A DNA stretch of 48,093 nucleotides from NCBI GenBank assembly GCA_020859755.1, contig JAJBVP010000255.1:1-48093 (forward strand), in the 5' to 3' direction. Each line of letters starts with the position of its first letter. Within the stretch, counting starts at the first letter, position 1. The stretch comes from Bacteroidales bacterium. GTDB taxonomy: Bacteria > Bacteroidota > Bacteroidia > Bacteroidales > Muribaculaceae. The notes under the pieces are model-generated. The model ran no database searches, was not told where the DNA came from, and was given only the letters and a program-made list of their open reading frames with translations. Positions 1 through 8,872 of this stretch are shown one piece after another. Made by a program: the position numbers and the translations under genes.

Positions 1-51
1 TAGTTGTTAGTTGTTAGTTGTTAGTTGTTAGTTGTTAGTTGTTAGTTGTTA
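1..51. repeat. Heptanucleotide tandem repeat (TAGTTGT)x7, truncated by the window edge
   Basis: Seven perfect head-to-tail TAGTTGT units at positions 1-49, then a partial unit. Confidence 0.97.
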
Positions 52-174
52 GTTGAGGAGGGAGTCGAGGGGGAAGCGCATGGCGAGGATCACCATCAGA
101 GCTATGATGGTGATCGCTGCCATGATCGAAATAATCGTGCGCAATTCAGCGTTTGCTGAGTACCTTTTTTTCAT
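49..174 (-). CDS. Putative 41-aa single-pass membrane small protein overlapping the 3' end of rhaA
   Basis: Manual translation of the reverse strand from ATG at 174: MKKRYSANAELRTIISIMAAITIIALMVILAMRFPLDSLLN*, with TAA at 51-49. Basic N-terminus then about 20 hydrophobic residues. Below the 60-aa cutoff of the ORF track. Confidence 0.5.
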   Translation of the reverse strand: MKKRYSANAELRTIISIMAAITIIALMVILAMRFPLDSLLN

Positions 175-1378
175 AATCTTGTATTTGAGAGATGTATTCG
201 GCGCCGACGGGGACGTTGTTGCGGCGGCAGAATTCGTCCCAGACGTCGCCCCAGGGCATTGATTTGCTTTCCTCCATCAGGGCGAGGCGCTCGAAGCCTT
301 GTCCGTTGCCCTCGTATTGGCGCAGTTGCTTGAGAGGCTCAAGCAGGGCAAGGAGCATGCACTTCTGGGTGGCGCGGGTGCCGATGACGTAGGCACCGAT
401 GCGGTTGATGGAGGCGTCGAAGTAGTCGAGGCCGATGTGGACGCGGTCGAGAGCGTTGCAGCGCACGATCTCGCGGCATAGCTCGAGGGTGTCGTCGTTG
501 AGGATCACCACGTGGTCGCTGTCCCAGCGCACCGGGCGGCTCACGTGGAGCATCACCTCGGGGATGTATAGCAGCAGGGAGGAGAGCTTGTCGGCGACAC
601 TCTCGGTGGGGTGGAAGTGGCCCATGTCGAGGGTTACCATCTTCTGGCGCGACACGCCGTATCCGATGTAGAAGTCGTTGGAGCCTACGGTGTAGCTTTC
701 GAGGCCGATGCCGAATACTTTCGACTCGATGCAGTCCTTCATGTGGTCGTATTTCTCGGCGAAGATCTCGTCCAAGCTTTCCATCAACAGCTGGCGATAC
801 TTCATGCGGTTGACGGTCAAGTCCTTGGAGCCGTCGTGTACCCACACGTTCATGATGCAGGGGTCGCCTTGCCGGAGGCCGATCTCGTTGGCGATAGCGC
901 GGCAGCGGCGGGTGTGCTCGATCCAGAAACGGCGTATCTCGTCGTCGGGGTTGGAGAGGGTGAGGTCGCCTGATTTGGGGTGGGAGAAGGAGGTGGAGTT
1001 GAAGTCGAGTTTGAAGCCGTTGGCGAGAGCCCAGTCGACCCATGATTCAAAGTGGCGCATCTCCACTTGGTCGCGGTCGACGTGCTCGCCGGCGAAGTCG
1101 CCGTAGATTTCGTGGAGATTGAGGCGATGTTGTCCGGGGATAAGTGAAGTGGCGTAAAGGATGTCGTCACGCACCTCATCGATGTTACGGGCACGACCGG
1201 GGTAGTTGCCGGTGGTTTGGATGCCACCGGTGAGGGAGCCGGCGTTCTCAAAACCGCAGACGTCGTCGGTTTGCCAGCAGTGGAGGGAGATGTGGACGTT
1301 TTGGAGGGTCTTGAGGACGGCCTCGGTGTCGATGCCCATTGCGGCGTAGCGCTCGCGGGCGAGATCATAAGCTGTCAT
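146..1378 (-). CDS. rhaA: L-rhamnose isomerase
   Basis: 410-aa ORF with RhaA-like sequence (ISLHCWQTDDVCGFE, GGIQTTGNYPGRARN, VTLDMGHFHPTESVADKLSSLL); adjacent to rhaB. Confidence 0.97.
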   Translation of the reverse strand: MTAYDLARERYAAMGIDTEAVLKTLQNVHISLHCWQTDDVCGFENAGSLTGGIQTTGNYPGRARNIDEVRDDILYATSLIPGQHRLNLHEIYGDFAGEHVDRDQVEMRHFESWVDWALANGFKLDFNSTSFSHPKSGDLTLSNPDDEIRRFWIEHTRRCRAIANEIGLRQGDPCIMNVWVHDGSKDLTVNRMKYRQLLMESLDEIFAEKYDHMKDCIESKVFGIGLESYTVGSNDFYIGYGVSRQKMVTLDMGHFHPTESVADKLSSLLLYIPEVMLHVSRPVRWDSDHVVILNDDTLELCREIVRCNALDRVHIGLDYFDASINRIGAYVIGTRATQKCMLLALLEPLKQLRQYEGNGQGFERLALMEESKSMPWGDVWDEFCRRNNVPVGAEYISQIQDYEKKVLSKR

Positions 1379-1379
1379 A

Positions 1380-2846
1380 TTATTTTAGTGTTAGAAAGTT
1401 TTTGTAGGCTTTTTGTAGGCCGGGGATGGCTTGAGGTTGGAATGTCTGTGTTGGGAACGCTCGGGCGATGAGGGCTCGCATCTGTCGGAGGGAGTGGACC
1501 TCTCCGGCAGCGCGGGCTTGGAGCATGATGTTGCCGATGGCGGTACATTCGACCGGTCCGGCGATAACGGGCATTTCCAACACTGATGCTGTCAACTGGT
1601 TGAGAGCGGTGTTCTGGGATCCACCACCAATGACGTGCAGGCACTCGGGTGATTCGGGAACCAAGTCCCTAAGCATCTCCATCACTTGCAGGTAGCGCAG
1701 AGCCAGAGAGTCGTAGATACAACGGGTGATTTGCCCGGGGGTGTGTGGTACACACTGATTGGTGTGGGCGCAGTAATCGACAATCGCCCGAATCATTGAG
1801 CGCGGGTTGGCAAACTCGGGGGCATCGGGGAAAATCAGCGAACGCCAATGTGGCTCTTTCTCGGCCTCGGCCATCAGCTGGGGATGGGTGCAGGGGATAC
1901 CCTGCGCTGTCCATTCTTTGCGGCATTGCTCTAAAATCCACATTCCACAGATGTTTTTGAGGAACCGGATTGTGCTGTCGATACCGCCCTCGTTGGTGAA
2001 GTTGTATCGGCGCGCTTTTTCGTTGACAATGGGTTCTTTGAGTTCCACGCCCATCAGGCTCCATGTACCGGAGCTGAGGTAGGCGAAGGGGCGGTTGGAG
2101 GTGGCAGGGACGGCGGCGACTGCCGAGGCGGTGTCGTGTCCCGCAACAGCGATTACCGGCACTTGCCCCAGGCCGGTAAACTGGCTCAATTCCTTGGTGA
2201 GTACACCCACTCGGTGACCGGGGTAAACCATCTTGGGGAAGCGATCGCGTGTAAGGTCGACCGATTGGAGAATCTCGTCGGAGAAGTCGCGGGTGCGCAC
2301 GTCCAAGAGCTGGGATGTGGACGCGATTGTGTATTCGGTGACAGCTTCGCCAGTCATCATGAAGGAAAGAGCGTCGGGGAGGAACAGCAGTTGCTTGGCT
2401 TGCTTGAGCGCGGCGAGATCCATGCGGCGATGTGTGGAGAGCTGGAACAGGGTGTTGAAGTCCATCACCTGTATACCGGTGATATCGTACACCCGGTTGG
2501 CGCTGAGAGCTCGCTGGAAGTAGCGTTGAGGTTCCCCGGAGGTGTTTCGGTCGCGGTAGCTTACGGGAGTGCCGATGATTTTTCCGTCGGCACCGACGCA
2601 GGCGTAATCGACGCCCCAGGTGTCGATGCCGATAGATGCGACGCTCACGCCCATATCGCCCACTTTCTTGAGGGCGTCGAGGATCGACATCCACAGCGCG
2701 GGGAGGTTCCAGTAGGAGATCCCGTCGGTTTCGAATATCTCATTAGGGAAACGACCCACCTCGGTCATTTCCACGGTTTCAGCCCCGACAGAGGCGAGAA
2801 TGACGCGACCTGAGGTAGCTCCCAAGTCAATTGCAATGTAACGCAT
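1380..2846 (-). CDS. rhaB: Rhamnulokinase (FGGY family)
   Basis: Start chosen at MRYIAIDLGATSGRVILASV; motifs GIDTWGVDYACVGADG, AVAGHDTASAVAAVP, LHVIGGGSQNTALNQLTA. Confidence 0.96.
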   Translation of the reverse strand: MRYIAIDLGATSGRVILASVGAETVEMTEVGRFPNEIFETDGISYWNLPALWMSILDALKKVGDMGVSVASIGIDTWGVDYACVGADGKIIGTPVSYRDRNTSGEPQRYFQRALSANRVYDITGIQVMDFNTLFQLSTHRRMDLAALKQAKQLLFLPDALSFMMTGEAVTEYTIASTSQLLDVRTRDFSDEILQSVDLTRDRFPKMVYPGHRVGVLTKELSQFTGLGQVPVIAVAGHDTASAVAAVPATSNRPFAYLSSGTWSLMGVELKEPIVNEKARRYNFTNEGGIDSTIRFLKNICGMWILEQCRKEWTAQGIPCTHPQLMAEAEKEPHWRSLIFPDAPEFANPRSMIRAIVDYCAHTNQCVPHTPGQITRCIYDSLALRYLQVMEMLRDLVPESPECLHVIGGGSQNTALNQLTASVLEMPVIAGPVECTAIGNIMLQARAAGEVHSLRQMRALIARAFPTQTFQPQAIPGLQKAYKNFLTLK

Positions 2847-2857
2847 ATTGTTGATTA

Positions 2858-5800
2858 TTAGGGTGTTGACAGTATTACCGGACCGATTAGTCCAGAGGGT
2901 TGGAGGGGCGTATCGGGTGTAGAGGTGCGGATAAAGAGTTGGGTAGAGCGCTTGTCGGGAGGGAGCTTGGCGTCGCCCACGAGACGGTTGTGCCAATTGT
3001 TGGCCACGTCGATGCGGAGCGTGTTCTTTCCCTTGCGTAGATATGGAGAGATGTCAATGGCGTATGGAGCCGACCACACGCCGCCCGCTTCGTGGCCATT
3101 GACCCACACTCGTGCCATATCATTCACTGCCCCAAATTGCAGAGATATGGGCTGGTTAGGTACTCCATTCAGTTTGAACTCACCGGTGTAGGACATGGTG
3201 CCAGAGAAGTGGGCGACGGAGGTGTCGGTCGACTGAGAAAGGTCCTGTAATACCCAATCTTTCATCTGCTTATGAGGGCCTTTCATCGGTTTTAGGGTCA
3301 GCGACCAATGGGTATCGGTTAGGTTTAACAATTCCTTGGGTTGGGGGAAATTCTTGGCCACGTCAAGGGGCGAGCCGTCGGGGGTGCCGTCCTTTTGAAA
3401 TACGATGAAAATGGATTCCATGGGAGCCAGGCGCAGGGGCACTTGCGAGCGGCCGTCGGCGATGGCCCATGATTGGGCGTCGCGGCGATCGCCCGAGGCG
3501 GGGAGCCAAAATTCGGGGACGCGGCCTTTGCCATCACGGAGAGAGGAGATAAGCTCCTTAGGCTCGGTTGCCGATTGGTTGGCGATAAAGTATATGTCGT
3601 GGTCACTGTCGGCGACGTGGGCGTAACGCATATCGTCGGCGAGGACGGCGTCGGGGGAGAGGCCTACCATGGCCAGGACTTCATTGATTGGGGTGTTGAG
3701 AGGGAACACGCGGCCTTGCCCCGTGATACCATTTACCCATAAATCAGCGGCGAGAGATGCTACTTGCTGGTCGGCATTGGGATAATCTTTCATCGAAGGG
3801 GAGCGGCGTGGCGGATTGCCCATGACGTTGGCGCCCTGACGGATAAGCCGGGCGATTGCCTCGAGGGTTTCGGGGAGCATGGTGTCGCTCGGGGGTAAAA
3901 TGAGCAACCGATAGCGCCCGTTGCCGGCCAAGATGTCGCCTGTGAGAGGGTCGACCATGGCCTTCTCGCGTAGCACTTCTGAGTTGATGAAGTCGTATTG
4001 GTAACCTGCGGGGAGAGCCGGCTCGGCCAATCCTGTCATCACTGGGGTGTCGTCGCCGATAAAGTAAGCGACGTCGGCCACGTAGCGACCTTGCTGGAGC
4101 ATTAAGTTGCAGCGCTTGAGGTAATCGGTGAAGAGGTCGAGATGGCTGTACCATGTGTTCTTGCGGTTGAACTCGTTGCCGAAGGGGGCGTTCAGGCCGG
4201 GGTAGGAGGTCTCGTCGGGTTGGGCGCACACGAAATGGAGAAGGGTGGCGTTGACACCCTCGGTGAAGAAACGGTCGCCACGCAATTTCATGTCGCGGGG
4301 CGAGCGCGAAAATTCAGGGCCACCGCAAGTGAAGGATTCCGACCACACCAGGGGTTTTCCGTAAATGTGGGCGCAGGACGACGCGCCTCGGTTTTCGATA
4401 TTGCCAAGGTCGCCCTCGCTCCAAAACTCGCCGGCGACCTCCGTGGCTTGTCCGCCGTATTGGAGGAACTCGCCGGGAAACCCCCAGTGGCCATAGCATT
4501 CGAGCCACACGCCGAAGCCGTCGTTCTCGGCCAGCTGGCGCATTCCGCCAATATGGTCGTAGGCCAGGCGGTCGGCCACCATGCGTCGGTAATCCCACAG
4601 GAATCGGTCGCTGATGTCGCTGTCGCCCACGACGGTGCCACCGTAGGTCAACAGGTAGGGCGTGGGATCGTAACCGTAACGTCGCTGGAACTCGGAGATG
4701 AAGTCGTCGCCAAACGTCTGGGTAGCGCGCTCGTAGGAATCGCACACGATGGTGGTCCACGTGCGGCGATCCTCGGCCGGAACGCTGTCGCGGATGCGGC
4801 CGATAAAGCTTTCGTAATGGCGTTTCAGGGCGTTATGATCCCAGCGGTCCACCTCCAATCCTTGGCCGTCGCCGGGAAGCGCCGGGGAGTTGCAGATGCC
4901 GGTGGGGGCGGTATATAATCGTGTAACTATGTATTTTTGGTCGGGAGAAGCTCCGGTCCAGTTGAGCGTTGAGCCATCCCACCACTGGGTGACATCTATA
5001 ATATCTTTAGGGTCAAGACCCTGCGAGACGGCTGTGGCTCCCCATTTGTAGTCGTTCCAGAGGGGTAGGGGAGTTTGGTGCATTTTGGCGAGATTCTTGT
5101 CGGCGTATCGGTCGACAACGGGGGCGTCGCTAAGTTCCAAGCGGGTGAGTTGGCAACCAGGGTTTATGTCGACCTCAATGGTGAGGGTGTCGCCCGGGCT
5201 GATGCCCAAATCGGGGAGGGCCATTGCGGTGGGCGCGGTGCGGTCGTATCCCACCTCGATCATCATGTTGGTGCGGTTGACGGGGAGTGAGATTTTGCCG
5301 GCGACGTTGAATTGGGCAAGAATCGGGCCGGTGGCTTGCACGGTGAGCGACCGGGGAATGAAATCTTTTGGAATGATGTATTTCAGGGTGGCGTGAGGGT
5401 CGGCAATACCCTCGGTGGAGATGCCTTGAGAGGAGAAGGGTTGCAGGACGGAATACCCGGGGTCGACCACGGCCAGCACCTTGACATCGGCCAACCACCC
5501 TTTCGGGCGCTCGAGGGTCGCTGTCAATGTGCCGTCGTGGCGAGTTTCACATCTCGCTGTCTGCAAACCCAAGTATCTTTGCGAGTGCTCGGGCTTTACC
5601 CAAGGCCCACCGGCCTGGCTCCACCCGGGGCCGTTAAAGATACCTATCTCAATACCAAGATTTGACGCTTGGCGCAGCGCCGTTTCAACTATGAAGAACC
5701 ATTCCTTGCTCAAAATGTATACAGGGCCGCGCGGGGCCTCGCCAGGGTCGAGACCCTGAAACCCGATGAACGCGCGGGTGATTCCGGCTTGTTTCATTGC

Positions 5801-5977
5801 TTGAAGATCGGCCACGACGCCCTCGGCGGTGACGTTTCCCGACAGCCAATACCAATAGCACGCCGTGGCGACCTCCTCGCCGGGCGCGGCAAACGTCTGG
5901 GCCAGGTCCCTTGTTGGAGCGGCCATCGCTATCAGGGAAATGATTGCACTGTATATCGGTAACAATACTTTCTTCAT
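2858..5977 (-). CDS. GH106-type alpha-L-rhamnosidase, secreted
   Basis: 1039 aa from MKKVLLPIYSAIISLIAMAAP (signal peptide); CYWYWLSGNVTAEGVVADLQAMKQAGITRAFIG and the C-terminal beta-sandwich (VWVNGHEAGGVWSAPYAIDISPYLRKGKNTLRIDVANNWHNRLVGD) resemble GH106 proteins; co-oriented with rhaBA. Confidence 0.88.
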   Translation of the reverse strand: MKKVLLPIYSAIISLIAMAAPTRDLAQTFAAPGEEVATACYWYWLSGNVTAEGVVADLQAMKQAGITRAFIGFQGLDPGEAPRGPVYILSKEWFFIVETALRQASNLGIEIGIFNGPGWSQAGGPWVKPEHSQRYLGLQTARCETRHDGTLTATLERPKGWLADVKVLAVVDPGYSVLQPFSSQGISTEGIADPHATLKYIIPKDFIPRSLTVQATGPILAQFNVAGKISLPVNRTNMMIEVGYDRTAPTAMALPDLGISPGDTLTIEVDINPGCQLTRLELSDAPVVDRYADKNLAKMHQTPLPLWNDYKWGATAVSQGLDPKDIIDVTQWWDGSTLNWTGASPDQKYIVTRLYTAPTGICNSPALPGDGQGLEVDRWDHNALKRHYESFIGRIRDSVPAEDRRTWTTIVCDSYERATQTFGDDFISEFQRRYGYDPTPYLLTYGGTVVGDSDISDRFLWDYRRMVADRLAYDHIGGMRQLAENDGFGVWLECYGHWGFPGEFLQYGGQATEVAGEFWSEGDLGNIENRGASSCAHIYGKPLVWSESFTCGGPEFSRSPRDMKLRGDRFFTEGVNATLLHFVCAQPDETSYPGLNAPFGNEFNRKNTWYSHLDLFTDYLKRCNLMLQQGRYVADVAYFIGDDTPVMTGLAEPALPAGYQYDFINSEVLREKAMVDPLTGDILAGNGRYRLLILPPSDTMLPETLEAIARLIRQGANVMGNPPRRSPSMKDYPNADQQVASLAADLWVNGITGQGRVFPLNTPINEVLAMVGLSPDAVLADDMRYAHVADSDHDIYFIANQSATEPKELISSLRDGKGRVPEFWLPASGDRRDAQSWAIADGRSQVPLRLAPMESIFIVFQKDGTPDGSPLDVAKNFPQPKELLNLTDTHWSLTLKPMKGPHKQMKDWVLQDLSQSTDTSVAHFSGTMSYTGEFKLNGVPNQPISLQFGAVNDMARVWVNGHEAGGVWSAPYAIDISPYLRKGKNTLRIDVANNWHNRLVGDAKLPPDKRSTQLFIRTSTPDTPLQPSGLIGPVILSTP

Positions 5978-5982
5978 GGCAT

Positions 5983-5992
5983 CGCAAAGGTA
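5983..5992 (-). promoter_or_regulatory. Bacteroidetes-type -7 box (TACCTTTGCG) upstream of the GH106-rhaBA operon
   Basis: Matches the TAnnTTTG consensus, just upstream of the GH106 ATG at 5977. Confidence 0.7.
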
Positions 5993-6023
5993 GGGCTTTT
6001 TACGCGGGCCCACAAAACCGAAA

Positions 6024-6049
6024 CGCGCCAAAAATTAGCGTATTTGTTC
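6024..6049 (-). promoter_or_regulatory. Copy 1 of a 26-bp shared putative operator: GAACAAATACGCTAATTTTTGGCGCG
   Basis: Gapless similarity to copies at 17852, 27060 and 38812; 31 nt upstream of the -7 box. Confidence 0.6.
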
Positions 6050-6168
6050 CAAAACCATAGGAATCCAAAATGATCGAGCCAATGTGTCGCTTGCTCAAGG
6101 GTCGAAAGTTGTAAGAACCCATCTCCAGATATCCCCTTTATACGCTGTCAAGTTACTCTCGGTGTACA

Positions 6169-6205
6169 GCGAGGGGCCACGCCATGGTTGACGCGGCCCC
6201 TCGGA
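6169..6205 (-). terminator. Possible hairpin downstream of the DUF6562-like gene
   Basis: Inverted repeat CGAGGGGCC ... GGCCCCTCG (9-bp stem) after the stop at 6227 on the minus strand; no clear U-tract. Confidence 0.35.
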
Positions 6206-6226
6206 TGTGGTAGGGTGGGATGGAGA

Positions 6227-8625
6227 TTAGTTGGTCAGCTCCTCGTCGGGCCACTGTGAGGTGCCTCCGAAATATTTTTCGGGGACGGTGTTGATTACCT
6301 CATAGTTGGTGATGACAATGTTGGAGGTGCCGTAAAGATTAGTGTCGACGTTGATCACGCCCACGATGGCGCCAACTTGGGTCTTGCCGGTGGCTCCGGT
6401 GGATACGATGGAGATGTTGCTGTTGGAAATCTTCAGCTGGTCGAACACGCGGTGGTTCTGCTCGCCAATGGTGCCGAACATGCCTCCTGCCGAGTGGTAA
6501 ACGCCCGAGATCTGCACGTTGTCGGCAACGATATTGGTGGCGCCGCCGCTGTTGTGCAAGCCCACGATACCGCCCACGCGGATCACGCTCGACGAACCGT
6601 CGCCAACGATGGTGATATCCTTGACGGTGATGTTCTCAAGCGAGCCGTAGAGGTCGCCAGCCAGAGCGCCCACGAATTTGTGAGCACCTGTGGTGATGGT
6701 GACGTTCTCCAGGGTCAAGTTCTTGAAATTAGCGACTGTCCATCCCCCAAAGAGGCCCACGCCATCCTGCGAGCCGGTAAGGGTGTAGTTGCTAATGGAA
6801 TGGCCGTCGCCGTCGAGGGTCATGGCATAGTCTGCCTTATGGTAAACCAATGGAGTCCACTCCTTGCCACCGAGGTCAATGTCGGCAGCCAACTTCACGG
6901 TAGGCTTGTTGACGTCATCCAACACGCTCTGCAGGCCAGCCAACTCGGCCGCGCTGTTAACGATATAGGCTCCGGTGGAGTCGGCCACGGGGGTGGCGGT
7001 GGAGGTGCCGTCCCATACGCAAATCACGGTGCCGTTGTCGGTGACTGTGGGGAAGCCGATAGTCTCGGCGGTCTTGTAGGTGTAAATACCGGGAACTGAG
7101 CAAACGGTCGCCATAGCGCCATGGTAGAGCTTAACTACCGCACCCTCGGCGATGGTTACAGTACCCGTAGAATTTGCGTGGGTTACACCAGCGATAGCGC
7201 CGATACCGTTGTAGGTCTCAACATAGCTGGAGCCTGGGTTTTCACTCGTGTATTTCACAACATTGTTGCCCTTGATGGTGACGTTTTTCATCACGCCATT
7301 CTCATTGTTGCCTGCTACGATACCAGCCTGTGAGCCGATAGAGGTGATGTTCTCAAAGGTGATGTTCTCAATATGGCCTGCGCCAAGATAGCCGGCGAAA
7401 CCGCACTGACCATATTGATTCTGTGTGCAAACGAGATTCTTCACCGTGTGGCCCTGACCGTCGATATTGACGAACCAGAACGAGGGCGATGACCATGCCC
7501 AACCGTCCATGTCGACATCGACATTAAGCTTGAATTTCAGCACCTTACCCTCATTGTGCTCCACCGATTCGATAGTCAAAGGCACGCTTGCCATGTCGTG
7601 AGCCGAGTTGATTTCATATACACCATCGGCGTTGGGTGTAAGGGCAGTGAGGTCGCGAGCGTCGTTATATGAGCCGTCGTATTCGGGGATGATATTAATG
7701 GTGAAGTCGATGGTGGAGGTCAACAGGGCACCGAAGATGTTGGTGCGATAATTGCGCTGCAGGGGAGCGCCGTCCACGTCGAGGTGATGGAAAGCATTAT
7801 CCGAGTTTGCGGCAGTCTCGCCGTCGTAAAAGTCGAGGTCGATATCGGCCGTCTGCTTGTCGGGCGACATCAGCACGTAGGCCATAGCCAGATACTCGTA
7901 AGCTCCCACATTACCCACGGGGAACGCCTCATAACCGTCATCACCCACCTTCTTGCCGTCGTTGGGACGCAGAGTGCCGGCGAAGGTCACGGCAGCGCCC
8001 TCGTCATTGGCATCGATTAAGCCCGTGAGCAGGTTGTACTTCGAGAAGACATTGGCCACGGTCATCTTAGTGTAAATCTTCTTGCCGGCGACCGAGGGCA
8101 CGTTGATGTCGCTTGTGCCCACGTTGATCTGGGCAAAGGGACGCTTCAACTCGGCGGTAACCGTGGAAGCGCCCGTGACGGGAACCTCCTTCATGCACCA
8201 GAACGCGTCAACATCCTCAACGTTGAGATTGGCAATAGCGTCGTACTTAACCTCGACAGAGGAGAGATCTTCGGCCACGGTAAAGAGACTGGAGGCATTG
8301 GGCGACTGTGCCCAGAACACCATTTTATAAGTCTTGCCGGTAACGAGTTGGAGGGAGAGGGTGGTCGTAAGGCCCGAGAACGATGTGCCTTGAGTTTTCT
8401 CGATGACGCACGACTCGGATGTGCCGTCGGTCGATTCCTCGTAAACCGCGTAATAGAACTCGGTAGCCGTCTTGCCATCGCTGTAGACACGCGACTGCAT
8501 GTCGCCGGGGAGTGTCGCTGTGACGGTCACTGTGGCCTCGGTGGCCGCCGAGGGGCATCGAAGTCGTCACTGGAGCAGCTGGCCAACAGCAGGGTGGTAG
8601 CCGCCAATGTCAGGAATTTTTTCAT
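6227..8625 (-). pseudogene. Fimbrillin-like/DUF6562-type surface lipoprotein with GLUG-like repeats; apparent 1-nt frameshift near 8552-8555
   Basis: The 767-aa ORF lacks a signal peptide. An upstream ATG at 8625 encodes MKKFLTLAATTLLLASCSSDDFDAP (lipobox LLASC) in another frame that stops after 32 aa. Adding one C to the CCCC tract joins them as ...SSDDFDAPSAATEATVTVTATLPGDMQSR. Whether it is a pseudogene, sequencing error or phase-variable gene is not decidable here. Confidence 0.7.
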
Positions 8626-8872
8626 TTGCTGATTGTGTTTTTAATTGGTTTAACTGAGTTATTTAGATTCTGTATTCAGTGATGAAGCACTTTTATGTGA
8701 CAGTTTTTCAACTTGCAAAAATAAACGTTTCTGAAAGTTTAAGGAGAATTACCCCCCCCATTTTTAACTTCGGTTAACTATGATTTAACACTACGCAACA
8801 TTTCTTCTCGGTGTGGTGGAATTTATGAACAGCGGTTATGTAGATGGGGGTGGAGCGGTGTTCTTATGTGAA

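Noticed and set aside
1-51. CRISPR array
   Set aside because: Short head-to-tail 7-mer with no spacers.
2136-2813. 225-aa plus-strand ORF opposite rhaB
   Set aside because: Antisense to rhaB; no independent evidence.
4142-4918. 258-aa plus-strand ORF opposite GH106
   Set aside because: Antisense to a well-supported enzyme; no domain or promoter evidence.
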